NCBI GenBank assembly: GCA_947650365.1 | Contig: OX393557.1 | Coordinates: 53,537,972-53,601,971, forward strand | From: Chamaelirium japonicum | Taxonomy: Eukaryota > Streptophyta > Magnoliopsida > Liliales > Melanthiaceae | Length of the DNA: 64,000 nucleotides | Reading direction: 5' to 3' | Shown here: one piece after another, positions 34,122-44,456 of the stretch | How the letters are laid out: every line of letters starts with the position of its first letter | Numbering within the stretch: position 1 is the stretch's first letter | Notes under the pieces: model-generated | Told to the model about the DNA's origin: nothing | Databases searched by the model: none | What the model saw: the letters and a program-made list of their open reading frames with translations, nothing else | Position numbers and translations under genes: made by a program

Positions 34122-34170
34122 CCATTCTCAACAATAGTTGAGAGTTGGTGGCCATTTCGGTAAAAACCAC
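34122..34170 (-). repeat. MULE right terminal inverted repeat
   Basis: Reverse complement of 21701-21749 apart from one base. Followed by the second AAGAAAAAT target copy at 34171-34179. Confidence 0.95.
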
Positions 34171-34179
34171 AAGAAAAAT

Positions 34180-34925
34180 TCTGGTCATTCAAAAGAGATC
34201 CACAAGTCACCACCCGGGAGAGTGGCTTCCATTTTAGTATTATACTATTAGATGGGGAAAGCAACATGTGTGTATATAAGAGAACACCACCCTTTTAGTC
34301 TTATAGATACACAAGAATACTTAATGAATGCACCATATCACACGAGCGCGAGCATGTGCGCACCACACCGCCCAGCCCACCGCACCAGGCTTGGGCTTGG
34401 GACAGAACTCAAAGTCTTATCCTCCAACATGATGCATTGGATCAGGCGTTGCTCAGACGATGATGCCATCTAACCATACGATCGAATTACCATCTCTCTA
34501 ACCAAAATTCAAGCAAGAAATAAAACCCATATTATAATTTTCCTATATTTTTTTGTGTGTGTGGTTGTGTATGTGGTACATGTGTGACAAAGAATGAAGA
34601 GAGGCAAAGTAAGTTGCAACCCCAAAGAAGAGTGACACTAAAGATGGGTGTGAAGGTAAAAGGAGGCAGAGCCACTGGAAGGCCCTCTCCCAATGGGAGG
34701 GGGGGGGGGGGGGGGAAAGAAAGAGAAAGACAGCACCTTCTGGTCAGGAGCTGTCAAATCAAAGAAACCATTCCACAAAAAGAGTGGGGGCTGGGCCGTC
34801 CTTGGGCCCTAATGATTGCCCCAAATCAGTTAAAGGAGACAAAACCCCGACCTTGGGAGTGGGGCTTTGCAGGGGGGCTACGGGCCCTGAATAAAGTGGA
34901 GATCAGGAGGGATGGAGCTTGGGCT
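34180..34925. other. Flank of MULE, no gene recognised
   Basis: TATATAAGAGAACACCACCC at about 34275 resembles a small LTR promoter. A run of 20 G interrupts the sequence near 34700. The long open frame from 34557 is not supported by any domain and dissolves into RERERE repeats. Confidence 0.35.
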
Positions 34926-35177
34926 CGTGAGAGAGAAAGAGAGAGAGAGAGAGAGAGGGTCCAGGTTGTCCAGCCAAGAGAGAGAGAGAGGGTTCAGGTT
35001 GTCCAGCCAAGAGAGAGAGAGAGAGAGAGAGAGAGTCCAGGTTGTCCAGCCAAGAGAGAGAGAGAGAGAGAGAGGAGTCCAGGTTGTCCAGCCAAGAGAG
35101 AGAGAGAGAGAGATTGTCCAGCCAAGAGAGAGAGAGAGAGAGAGAGGGGGGTCCAGGTTGTCCAGCCGAGAGAGAGA

Positions 35178-35208
<31 letters not shown>

Positions 35209-35232
35209 GGTCCAGGTTGTCCAGCTAACCAT
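34926..35232. repeat. Compound (GA)n / TCCAGGTTGTCCAGCC tandem repeat
   Basis: About seven units of 40-60 bp, each a GA run of variable length followed by the phrase GTCCAGGTTGTCCAGCCAA. The Arg/Glu reading frames over it are artefacts. Confidence 0.9.
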
Positions 35233-35497
35233 GTCGGTGGTGGTGGGCCGGGTGTTACACGGGGAGGGAAATCGGAGGGCGGGAGGCGACGGGGTACGGT
35301 CCTTTGTCCCTAAAGGAAACCGAGGAATGGTCACATCAGTGGCCCCGGTGACACCTCTGACTGCCGCGTGTGATGCCTATCCCTATCTACCATCGCTGTC
35401 CGAGTTGAAGCCCTCTCCTCGTTCAACTCGCCGACTTTCTCTCGATATTGTTTTTGTTTTTGATCGGTAACCTTAATCCGTCACCCAAGATTTTGGG

Positions 35498-35966
35498 TAG
35501 GGCTGGCAATTTCGGACCCGACACGAAGTTAGCGGGTCTGGATCAGGGCTAAACGGGTTCGGGACGTAAACGGGTCGACACGATAAACCCATTTAATAAA
35601 CGGGTTGGGTCCGGGATTAGGGTCTTGACACAGTAGATCCGGAAAAACGTATCTGTTTAAAAATCACGGGATTGTGTCGGGTCAGGTCTACCAGCAATCC
35701 GATACTATAATATATAGTATCAGCGGGTTTATCAGGTACTGTCGGTTGAGTCGGATCGGGTCGGATCAGATCAACTGAATAAACCCGTGTGATAAACGGG
35801 TCTAACGGGTTTTATCGGGTCTACCCGTTTATAAACGGGTCATATATGGGTTTAGAATCTAGACACGATTAGTTAAACGGGTCGGGTCCAGGTCTAAGGG
35901 TTTTGGACCCGATCCGAAACTAGACACAACACGAACCTGACCCGACACGACCCATTGCCACCCCTA
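35498..35966. mobile_element. hAT-type MITE
   Basis: Ends TAGGGCTGGCAATTTCGG... and ...CCATTGCCACCCCTA form inverted repeats of about 25 bp including GGACCCGACACGA. Flanked by an 8-bp target duplication with one mismatch (ATTTTGGG 35490-35497, CTTTTGGG 35967-35974). The interior is rich in AACGGGT/ACCCGTT repeats and non-coding. Confidence 0.85.
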
Positions 35967-35986
35967 CTTTTGGGTGTAAAAAAAAA

Positions 35987-36273
35987 GTGATTATTTTGAC
36001 TTTGCCCCCCAAATTTTACCTTGAATTAGACTTTATCATCCATATTTTTATTAATTAGGCTTTACCCCCCAAAACTAACTGTTCTGTCAACTCAACATCT
36101 AAGAGAAAGAGTGAGCTGATGGAAAAGAAATAAAGTTTTGGGGGTGAGCTGACGGAATAATTAGTTTTGGGGGCTAAAATATAATTAATAAAAATATGAG
36201 GGGTAAAGTCTAATTCAAGGCCAAATTTGGGGGGGAGGGGGGGGGGGGGGGGGGGGGCAAATTCAAAATAACT
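35987..36273. mobile_element. Foldback (long inverted repeat) MITE
   Basis: Two arms of roughly 105-110 bp (about 35987-36092 and 36147-36273) are reverse complements with scattered changes, both containing CTTGAATTAGACTTTA and CATATTTTTATTAATTA. The right arm includes an expanded G run of about 27 (36230-36257). No clear target duplication; non-coding. Confidence 0.75.
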
Positions 36274-38058
36274 ATAAAAAAAACAATGTCCATATATTTT
36301 TTTTAGGGGACTTAGTGTTAGATCCTTGACAAGACATCAGTTTAGTAAAAAAGACAAACAATAAGATGCTTTTGCATTAGGTCCGTCCCCAAATGATGTA
36401 ATGACTGAAAGTTCTTCCGTTGACTTTTTCACCCCTTTAAATAACAAAACTTTCCTTCTATTATCCATCTAACAAACCAACCCTAGACCTAACCTTAATC
36501 TATACCCTAAATAATGAACCATAATCATAACCCTAACCCTAAATATATACCCCTAACAATGAGTCCTAACCGTAAACCTAACTAAAATTATTGTAGCAAT
36601 TCATGTACAATCATTTTAACAGTTAGAAATACTATATAGTAAATCGGAATCACTGTAGTAGTATTGAGTACTTTAAGCAGTCGAAATTGCTACATTGATT
36701 TGTGGCAACATATGGATTCCATATATATAATTTTCTGTACTGCCATATATATGTAGGGGTAAAAGGGATAGTAAAACTAAAGCTTTTGTGAAGGGACTGC
36801 TATTCACTAAAATGAAAGATTGTCAATCCTTTAGCTCAAACCGATCTCTTGCTAGGGACTTATGCCACATTACTCCTTTTTTTTTTTCTCCAAAATTTGA
36901 AGGGAATTTTAGCCTTAAGTCCTCTTAGCAGATGCTATATTAGCTAAATGATAGATATTGTTTCAATATTACACCAAGTTCCTCCTGAACATTGCATGCT
37001 ACAAGTCCCTTGTCCTTATTTACCCCCTCACGTACTACAAAAAGAGTATTCATTCATCTCCAAAAAGAATATCCATTCGCTAGTTGACACTGTGTATATA
37101 GCGGTTGTTACAGATTTCACTATAACTGCTATAGTGATTTTACTGTAGCAGCTATAGTGAAAATCACTATAGCAAGAGTATCAATTTGACTTGGTAAGAG
37201 TATCAATTTAGCGAAGCTCCTATTGCTACAGTGCTTTCACTGTAGTTGCTACAGTGATTTCACTGTAGCAAGAGTGTCAATTAGCCCAATGGATACTTTT
37301 TCTAAAGACGAATGGATACTTTGCTTTAGTGAAATCACTGTAGCAGTCGCAACATGCACAGTGTCACTCGGTGAATGGATACTCTCTTGTTGATGACGAA
37401 TAGATACTCCTTATGGAGACTAATGTATACTCTTGCTATAGTGTTTTTGTTGTAGTAGCTATAGTGAAATCATTGTAGCAATCGCTACATGTATAGTGTT
37501 AATCGGCGAATGGATACTCATGCCAAAAACGAACGAATACACTTACTGGAAACAAATGGATACTCTTGCAGGAGGGGTAGTTTTGTAATTTAAAGGGCAA
37601 AATAAGTCAACATTTTTGGTTAATTAAGAACTTTTTGTACAAATGTGTCCTTCGGGAGGGACTTTTGCTAATATCCTAATAGCATAACTTGTATCTTTTA
37701 ACTTAAATAAAGACCTGTGGAGGGATTTAGGACTAATTAACAAAAATTTTAACTCGGCCTTATATGTGAAACTTAAACATATCATTCGAATCGTATCTCT
37801 CATGGTAAACACCTCATCTGTGCTATTATACTGAAACAGAGCTTAGGAACCATGGTCTTGCGGCTCCTGACATATGGGAGCCAAGGTTGAACCGGGTGGA
37901 CCCCTATATTTCGATAAAATCTTTTGGTATAATCGTGATACCAACTAAGTACCAGTTGATCAGCACGATGGCAAACAGTATGATAGGTATATCGCACTCG
38001 GCCCCAACTACACCGATATCATACGACTGCGATTCAATCGAATTGGGCATTTATGAAT
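36274..38058. other. Non-coding AT-rich stretch with a palindrome cluster
   Basis: No gene seen. It holds two CCCTAA units near 36530, short palindromes at 37086-37530 (listed separately) and sequence of unknown origin at 37620-38058, which is the left flank of the Tat element at 38064. Confidence 0.4.
37086..37530. repeat. Cluster of short hairpin-forming GCTACAGTGA / TCACTGTAGC repeats
   Basis: Perfect hairpins include TGCTACAGTGA-TT-TCACTGTAGCA (37247-37270) and GCTATAGTGA-AAA-TCACTATAGC (37151-37173). At least six more partial copies alternate with GAGTATCAATTTAG and AATGGATACTCTTG phrases. Confidence 0.8.
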
Positions 38059-38063
38059 GTGGG

Positions 38064-40087
38064 TGTGAGCGCGGAAAAAGAAACGGGTCGTCTTTATTGC
38101 GAATCACACGAGATTACAGATGCCGGGACCCGGGGGCTCGGGTGTGGCGAGTCCGGGTGCGGCGAATATTTAATCAGGAGATTGTGGGAGAGATCCTCTG
38201 GAGGGTCCCTTTGATCCGCGTCTCCACATGGTATTCGTGCGAGAGCTCTGAAGGGGTTGCCCAGGACAGAGGTCTTTACAGGGTGAGGGTTTCTTGAGAG
38301 GCTAAGGAATATCCACCGTTGCTTTTGTCCCTTCCGTGCTTCGCGCTTTCTCAGCTAGGAAGGTTTTGGGCTTCGTTCCTCGGTCTTCGTGTCTTCCTCG
38401 ATCCTTGCTAGACCTCGGTATCCTTGATCGTCGGTTCGCGGCGTCGATCGTGCTTTTGGCGTCGGCTTTGGCTTTGGCTTTTAGCTTTGGCTTTGCTTTG
38501 GCGTGGCTCTAGCTTTTGCTTTGCTTTTGCGCTTGCGCTTGAACGTAGACGGGTAGAGACTTGCGATGCTTTAGTTCTTCCGGACTTCGCGTCGTATCGG
38601 CTAGAACGTGCGGTGCTTTGCTCGTGACCGGCGTAGTTGCTTGGCTTTGGCACGTGAGTTGCTTTGGCACGGGGGGTTGTGACATCGGCTTGGTTTTTCG
38701 GCGGGGGTAGCACCAATCTTTGTGTGACAGTTGTAGCATCGGTTTTTGTTGATGAAGACGGTGGGGGTAGCACCGATCTCCGTGCGACGGTTGTAGCGTC
38801 GGCTTTTGTTAATGAAAACGGTGGGGGTAGCACCGATCTCCGTGCGACGGTTGTAGCGTCGGTTTTTGTTGATGAAAACGGCAGGGGTAGCACCGGTTTC
38901 AGCACGATGGTTGTAGCGTCGGCTTTTGTTGACGAAGACGGCAGGGATAGCACCGGCTTCAGGCCTTCTTCTCCGAGCTTTCTTCTTCGTGCAAGGAGTC
39001 GATGCCTTTCTTGAAGACGACGGGTGTTGTCGGCTTCGATCTTCTTCTCCGGTCTTTGCTTCTGGCGTCTTCGGAGCTGATGAAGATCGTTGGAGCAGTC
39101 GGGGGGATGACGACTCCGGGTCTTCTTCTCCAAGCTTTCTTCTTCGTGCGAGGAGTCGAAGCTTTGATCTTCGAGTGCAAGGTCTTCACATTGATGAGGA
39201 CTTGAAGGGCCAAGGATTCCCGTAGGACGTGCTTGCCGTGCCTCGTGAAGCCTTCGGTCTTCAAGCGATGGAGTTTCTCTTGCAGAGCCCTTTCGTCTTC
39301 AGCTTTTCGGACCTCTTGTGCCTTCCCCCACCCCTTCTAATTATAGGCAAAGGGGGGCGGTTGGGAGAGATATGGCTGAAATCTTTTTGTTTCATCCAAT
39401 ATCTCCCCCCATAACCATCAAGATATTGTCCCCTTATTTGGGAAAACAAACTCGATCCCCTCCTTTTTAGTTGGGGTGGTTACGGGCTAAATGTGACTTG
39501 ATCTTTGAAGATACGTCGTCATCTTTGCACCTTCTGGATCGCATGGCGACACAACGTCATCTTATCCGTCGGATCGAGGGATTGTCGCGAATCTATGGCT
39601 GCGTAGATGTCCACGCCACCTCCCCCCACATCGAGGCGGTTTTGATTTTTTTTTTTTTTCTTTTCTTCTCTTTCTCTTTTCTTTTTCTTTTTCCCTTTCT
39701 TTTAGGGCCGGCCCCACCTCTTCATGAGGAGGGGGGCACGGTTTTCAAGAGGGGGGGCCGGTGGGCCCCCCTCTTTGTGTTTGAGTTACGGGTCCAGTGG
39801 AACCCGTTTGCTTTGAGTTGGGCCTCGGCGCACGAATTAAGTTTGCACGCGGGCCGAGTTCGCATGCGGGCCGTTTGTGTGCGGGCCCAATTTCGCATGC
39901 GGGCCATTGTGTATGGGCCAAGTTGTGCATGTGGGCCGTTGTGTGTGGGCCGAGTTGCGCATGTGGGCCGTTGTGCGCGGGCCCAAGTTTCGTATGCGGG
40001 TTGGGTTCGACCCGAAGGCCGTTGGGTGCGGGCCTATTTTACGTGTGCGAATTGGGTTCGACCCGTGGGCTAATTTAAATGCCCACA
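38064..40087 (-). repeat. 3' LTR of Tat element
   Basis: Begins TGTGAGCGCGG and ends GCCCACA on the plus strand. It is about 120 bp shorter than the other LTR, the difference falling near 38668. It carries a 60-bp tandem repeat block (about 38696-38965), a pyrimidine-rich tract (39640-39700) and GTGTGCGGGCC-type repeats (39840-40030). Confidence 0.92.
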
Positions 40088-40170
40088 AATGCCCCCTCAA
40101 GTTTGAATGCGCCCGCGGGAAACGCGTAGCGCTTGGACTTGAGTCGCGTATTCGTGTGGGATTAGGTCTT

Positions 40171-40177
40171 TATAAGG
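40171..40177 (+). promoter_or_regulatory. TATA box for antisense transcript of Tat element
   Basis: TATAAGG, about 85 bp inside the inner end of the left LTR and upstream of an ATG at 40208 and of the antisense ORF region. The location outside the LTR argues for a separate promoter serving the plus strand. Confidence 0.45.
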
Positions 40178-40329
40178 ACCCCCGTTTCCTCGTTTCTCTT
40201 CATTGTCGATGATTCCCGGCGGCTTGGAGACGAAAGCTCTTGCTAGGGTTCCTTGCTTCGCGACGATGACGCGGAGGATGAAGGTGGTCACGCCATGGAG
40301 CTCAAGAAGGAGAGGAGATCGGCGGATCG

Positions 40330-40700
40330 TGGAGGGCGGAGCGTCGCAGGCGAGGTGGTTCTCCTCCTCCTCCTCCTTCTTCTTCTTCTTCTTCTTCTGG
40401 TTCGCATGGCGCGTCAGCGGCAGTGCTGGGCTGAGGTGGCCGGTGCGGCAGGAGGGCGCGGGCCGGGGTGGCAAGAGGGCGCGGGCTGGGGCGGTGGCCG
40501 GTGGCGTGGGAGGGCGCGGGCCAGGGCGGCAGGAGGGCGCGGGCCGAGGCGGCAGGAGGGGCGGGCCGGAGGGTGCGGGCCGGGGCGGTGGCCGGTGGCG
40601 AGGGAGGGCGCGGGCCGGTGGTGTGCGGGCGAGGCCGGGTGGCCTGGGCGGCACGGGCACGGCAGGGTGGCGGGTGGCCGGGTTGGCCAAGGCCCAAAGC
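40330..40700. repeat. G-rich GGGCGCGGGCCGGGGCGG repeats
   Basis: Degenerate 30-40-bp units on the plus strand, with many G runs, preceded by a CTT/CTC tract (40363-40400). It probably lies within an intron of the antisense transcript. The reading frames across it are by-products. Confidence 0.75.
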
Positions 40701-43700
40701 CCCCCCTCCTCCCTGCGGGTTTTAACAGGAGAGAGGGGGTTGCGGCTTTTTTGCCGTGGCCCCCCTCTTGTTTCTTTATTTTAGCGTTCAGGGCCTGTGG
40801 CTTTTTAGCCGAAGCCCCCCCTTGTTCTTCATTCTGGCATTCGGGACCTGCACCCCCCCTTTTTTTTATGTCTATTCGTCTTGTATTTCTCTTGCTATCT
40901 GACTTGGGCTTTGTCTCCCTTCTTTTTTTTTTTAGGTCTCGTCGTTACGAGAGTTTTTCGAGATCCGGCTAGATCGTCGATGCGGTCTCCCACAGGAGTA
41001 CGCATCTTCGTTTTCCTTTTGCGCAAGTCCTCAACCACCGTGCTTCGAGACAGGAGGCCAGACAGTCAATACTTCTGCTTTCGACGCATGAGCGAGTTTG
41101 TGAGGATGGTGTGGTCGACGGCTCTTGTCATGTGTTGAAACTTGGCGAGCGTATCATCACTGACGAAGGATCTTCCCGGCAGGTTGTTCGGCCAAGTTTG
41201 GGGTTGCCGTTTCACCACACTGGCGAGGAGTCGGTTCCGGTCCCCGTTGTTGCTTTGAAGATATGCTCCCGTCGTACGCGATGGGGTGTAGAGATTCAAC
41301 CACATGGAGACGTCACATATCTGGGAGGATTTCGGGACTGGATGAGAGAGCTATCTGGCGCTTTGGAGGCAGAGCCAGGGATGGAGCGTCTGGCAAGGTT
41401 TGTGGAGCTGGCTTGTTGGGAGTACAACCGATCGGACGGTATGTACCGGGCTCTTTACGAGCAGTGGTGCCCTAAGACCAATATTTTTTTGACCGGAGCT
41501 GGTGAAATCGAGATCACCCTTCGTGACGTGCATATTATCTCTGGATGTCCAGAAGTTCGGAGCTACTATCAGGAGAAGGTTCCTTCTTTAGAGGTCCTGA
41601 CGGATCCAGACGAGTCTCCTGGCTTCTGTCTTTTGCTTTTTAAGGCATATGCTATTATAGCAGCGCGTGAGCAGTCAGATCGAGTACTCCACTCAGCTTT
41701 AGTGGACTTCTGGTTTTGAGGAGAATATCGCCACGCCCCCCCTTTGAGTCACCCGATATGGAGGTACGCATCGTCAAAGAAACCGGCACCTGGCACTTTC
41801 CGATGATCGATTGAATCTCTGAGGAAAGAATGGTGCTCTATAGCGGGGGCACAATGTCCCTTGGAGGTTTTGGGACTGGAGGAATGCAGCGATGCTTGGC
41901 GTGCTGCTTACTGGTCAGCGGGGTTGGTACTTTTTCTTTGCCGCTTTGGTCTGCCCTGGAATGGGGATGTGATACGTCCTGGGACCTTCCTTGCAGCTGC
42001 TCGGATGGTGAACGGAGAATTTCTTAACCTGGCGCCGGTGATCCTTTGCTCGTTGTACCAAGGGCTTAGTGGAACATACTGGAGTCTATCGAGTGCGGAT
42101 AATGAAAGAGGGGAAGTAGGCAGGGCCAGTTCCTTTTGCCCCCTGCATTACCTTTATGGTTGGATTGGGCTCCACTTTCCGAAGGGGATCTTTGCAGCGC
42201 ATGGACCTTCGACCTCAGTGCTCTTCCTTCCTTGTGTAGGAGGTGTGATGAATACTTATTATGCGTGGGAGCGTCCGAGGCCCAGTGCTCGAGAGTGGTT
42301 GAGACATATGGGCCCTTCTGACTTTGACTTTGTATCGGAGAATGCATTTGCACCTTCTACAAGATCCTTGGAATGTGATAGGCCGGAGATGCCCGAGCAC
42401 TTGTACTGGAGTATGGTGAGTTGCAGGCTTGGGTATCTCGTTTGGCATCATGGGGATGCAGTGGAGGTGGCACGGTACTCTCCCCACCGGTTTGCTCGAC
42501 AGCAGGGTTTCCGCCATGAGTTGTCGGGGACTCCTTTGCGCATGCAGTCACGTTACACTCCGCAGGAAGCGTATCGCCTCTGGGGAGCCCTTTATGACCG
42601 ATTTACTGGGTGTATTTTCTCGTCGGGGATTAAGTCAGGCGGAAAGGATGCTGCAACTCCTGAGTATCGCTGTTGGGTCAATGAGTCAGTGCTCCCCTTC
42701 CTGGCTAGCTTTCCCCTAGACGTCCTTGCTAGCAGTGAGCGGGCTGACTTTTCTTTTGACCCTTTGGTGGGGTCAGAGGATCGCCGTCTTCGGTCCGAGG
42801 AGCGACGATCGAAGAGATCTTGCGGCCATCGAAAGAGTACTTCTCGGGCTTCTCTTTCTGTGCAAGAATTCGAGATGGCTCTGTGTACCAAGGTTCAGAG
42901 TCTTCCTGAGACTCAGACTTCTTGGAGTGGGCGTGCTTCTCCCAAGAGAAGGAAGTTGGATCTCTTGTGTGAGGCAGCTTTGGCTGGTGCTAGTGAGGCA
43001 GAGCCAGCTCGAGAGGGAGAGTCAGGGCTTTTTGCCGATGAGGTAATCCCTCTTTCTGGGGTAGCTTCATCGGACGCCGCAGGTATACCTCATTTTTTAG
43101 TTGCTCATGGACTTCTTTGCTTGTATTCTCATTTCGTTGAATGAGTTGTTTAACTCTCATTTTGGTAGGTTCTGCTGGATTGGACTGCGAGTCTGCCCCC
43201 AACGGGGTTAGACAAGAATGCTCTCCCATTAGAGCGACGTTGATCGAGAGTGGCGGGCTGAATGTATCCTGGGATAACTTGGAGCTTTTGGGAGCGTGTG
43301 GAGCAGATTTTGCCGGCGGTGCTGTCAACCTGGATGATTTTGACATGGAGCAGTTGGGCTTTGGCGAGGAGGATGAGGTCTCCAGTGTGGGGAGAGAACG
43401 GACTCCTCAAGTTAGGCCTGGTAGTCTGGCAGAGACTACTCCTACAGTCGTTCCGTCGGGTGTTTCGCCGGTAGCTTCGGGTATTTCGCCGATAGCTTCG
43501 GGTGTGTTACCGGTAGCTTCGGGTGTTTTGCCGGTAGCTTCTCCTTCGGTTCCGGTGGTACCGCTGACTGTTATCACAGTGATGGTTCAGGAGCCGGTTC
43601 CTTCACTTGAGTCTTCAGGGCCGGAGCTTACCCCATCGGTGCACTCAGGGGCTGACAAGCGAAAGTGTAGCTCGCGAGGCCTTCTTTCTGCGCTTCTTTT

Positions 43701-44456
43701 AGAGAGCAGTCGGAAGTATATTCAGGCAACGCTCGCACCTTTTTAGGAGGATGGTCTTGATGCTTTGAATGACTGGTGGGTCCTTGAGGGACCTGAGTTT
43801 TGCGAGAGTTTGGCGGCTTTCCAGGTAGATGGCTCTTTGTTTGAGGCACGGATGCATGCTTTCTTGGCGGACATTGAAGCTCATCGCTTGAAATAGGCTT
43901 CGATGGAAGATGACCTTCCCCTGATACTAGCAAAAGCCGAGGACGAGGAGCGTCGTCTGGGAGAACAGCATGCACTTGCTATTGCGAGCCTTGTTTGGGC
44001 GCGGAAGAAGCTAGAGGCTGCTCGTGCATCTTTCGAGAAAGCTGAGATGATCGAGAAATCTCTTGGAGCAGATCTCGCAAAGCAACGTATTGAGCTGGCG
44101 ACGCATCGGGAGCGGATAGCTTCTCGATCTTCGGAGCTGCAGCGCATGGAGGTTACTAGCGGCGAGCTGCTCCAACGTCTTAAAGAGTTTAACTTGCTTT
44201 ACTAGCGGTGTTGCATTTCCTTTTCTTTCTTGTCATTTATGTTGGATAGACTCGTAGTTTTGCTTTCTTTCGTTTGATGATAACTTAATATCATGCATCT
44301 ATTTTCTGGACTTATCTTCTGGAATGGTGGTGTCTGGATATTCTCTTTTTTTGTTTGGATTGAACCTTTACAGGCTGCCTACGTACCCTACTGAGAGGGA
44401 TCAAGTCACACGTAGTTCCCTTTTTTTTTTTTTTTGCAAGGAGTGTAGCCCTGCTT

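Larger units (their letters stand above)
21701..34170. mobile_element. Mutator-like transposon (MULE) carrying transposase, hybrid-binding/TM gene and Ulp1 gene
   Basis: Ends are exact: 49-bp terminal inverted repeats (21701-21749 and 34122-34170) with a single mismatch, flanked by a perfect 9-bp direct repeat AAGAAAAAT (21692-21700 and 34171-34179), the length typical of MULE insertions. Inside, on the + strand, are a MURA-type transposase (22911-25737) and a small RNase H1-N-terminal/TM gene (25980-26318). On the minus strand is an eight-exon Ulp1/C48 peptidase gene (29353-32547). Non-coding cargo includes a 312-bp tandem duplication, 1 kb of GAGAAAAATTATA purine-rich DNA and two 91-bp repeat arrays. 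Ulp1-like genes inside MULEs are known (Kaonashi MULEs in Arabidopsis, CUMULE in melon). The transposase is broken, so this copy is not autonomous. Confidence 0.92.
40160..44205 (+). pseudogene. Antisense ORF region of Tat element with plant-mobile-domain-like protein
   Basis: Reads on the strand opposite to gag-pol, between integrase and the 3' LTR. The stretch at 41111-41719 contains WEYNRSDGMYRALYEQWCP, then TNIFLTGAGEIEITLRDVHI, the pattern of the plant mobile domain (PMD, also in MAIN/MAIL1 proteins). 41861-43144 continues with PLHYLYGWIGLHFPKG and YSPHRFARQQGFRHEL, also PMD-like. 43141-43746 is Ser/Pro/Val-rich and 43903-44205 a predicted coiled coil (LAKQRIELATHRERIASRSSELQR). A TATA box at 40171 and a polypyrimidine-AG acceptor near 40936 suggest a spliced transcript starting just inside the LTR; antisense ORFs in Tat elements are known. 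Function unproven. Fossil, with a few interruptions. Confidence 0.75.

Noticed and set aside
34557-35334. Long open frames at 34557-35228 and on the opposite strand
   Set aside because: Driven by GA runs and a repeated CCAGGTTGTCCAGCC phrase; no domain and no splice support.
36520-36560. Interstitial telomeric repeat
   Set aside because: Only two or three CCCTAA-like units, degenerate; not an array.
38408-39264. Lys/Arg/Ser-rich open frames in the Tat LTRs (also 52787-53496)
   Set aside because: Produced by 60-bp LTR repeats that keep frames open on both strands; both LTRs show the same pattern.
40203-40972. Gly/Arg-rich open frames
   Set aside because: GC-rich low-complexity sequence, more likely intron or leader of the antisense transcript than protein.
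41111-43144. Host PMD (MAIN-like) gene
   Set aside because: It lies wholly between the integrase region and the 3' LTR of one Tat element bounded by GTGGG duplications, so it is element cargo.
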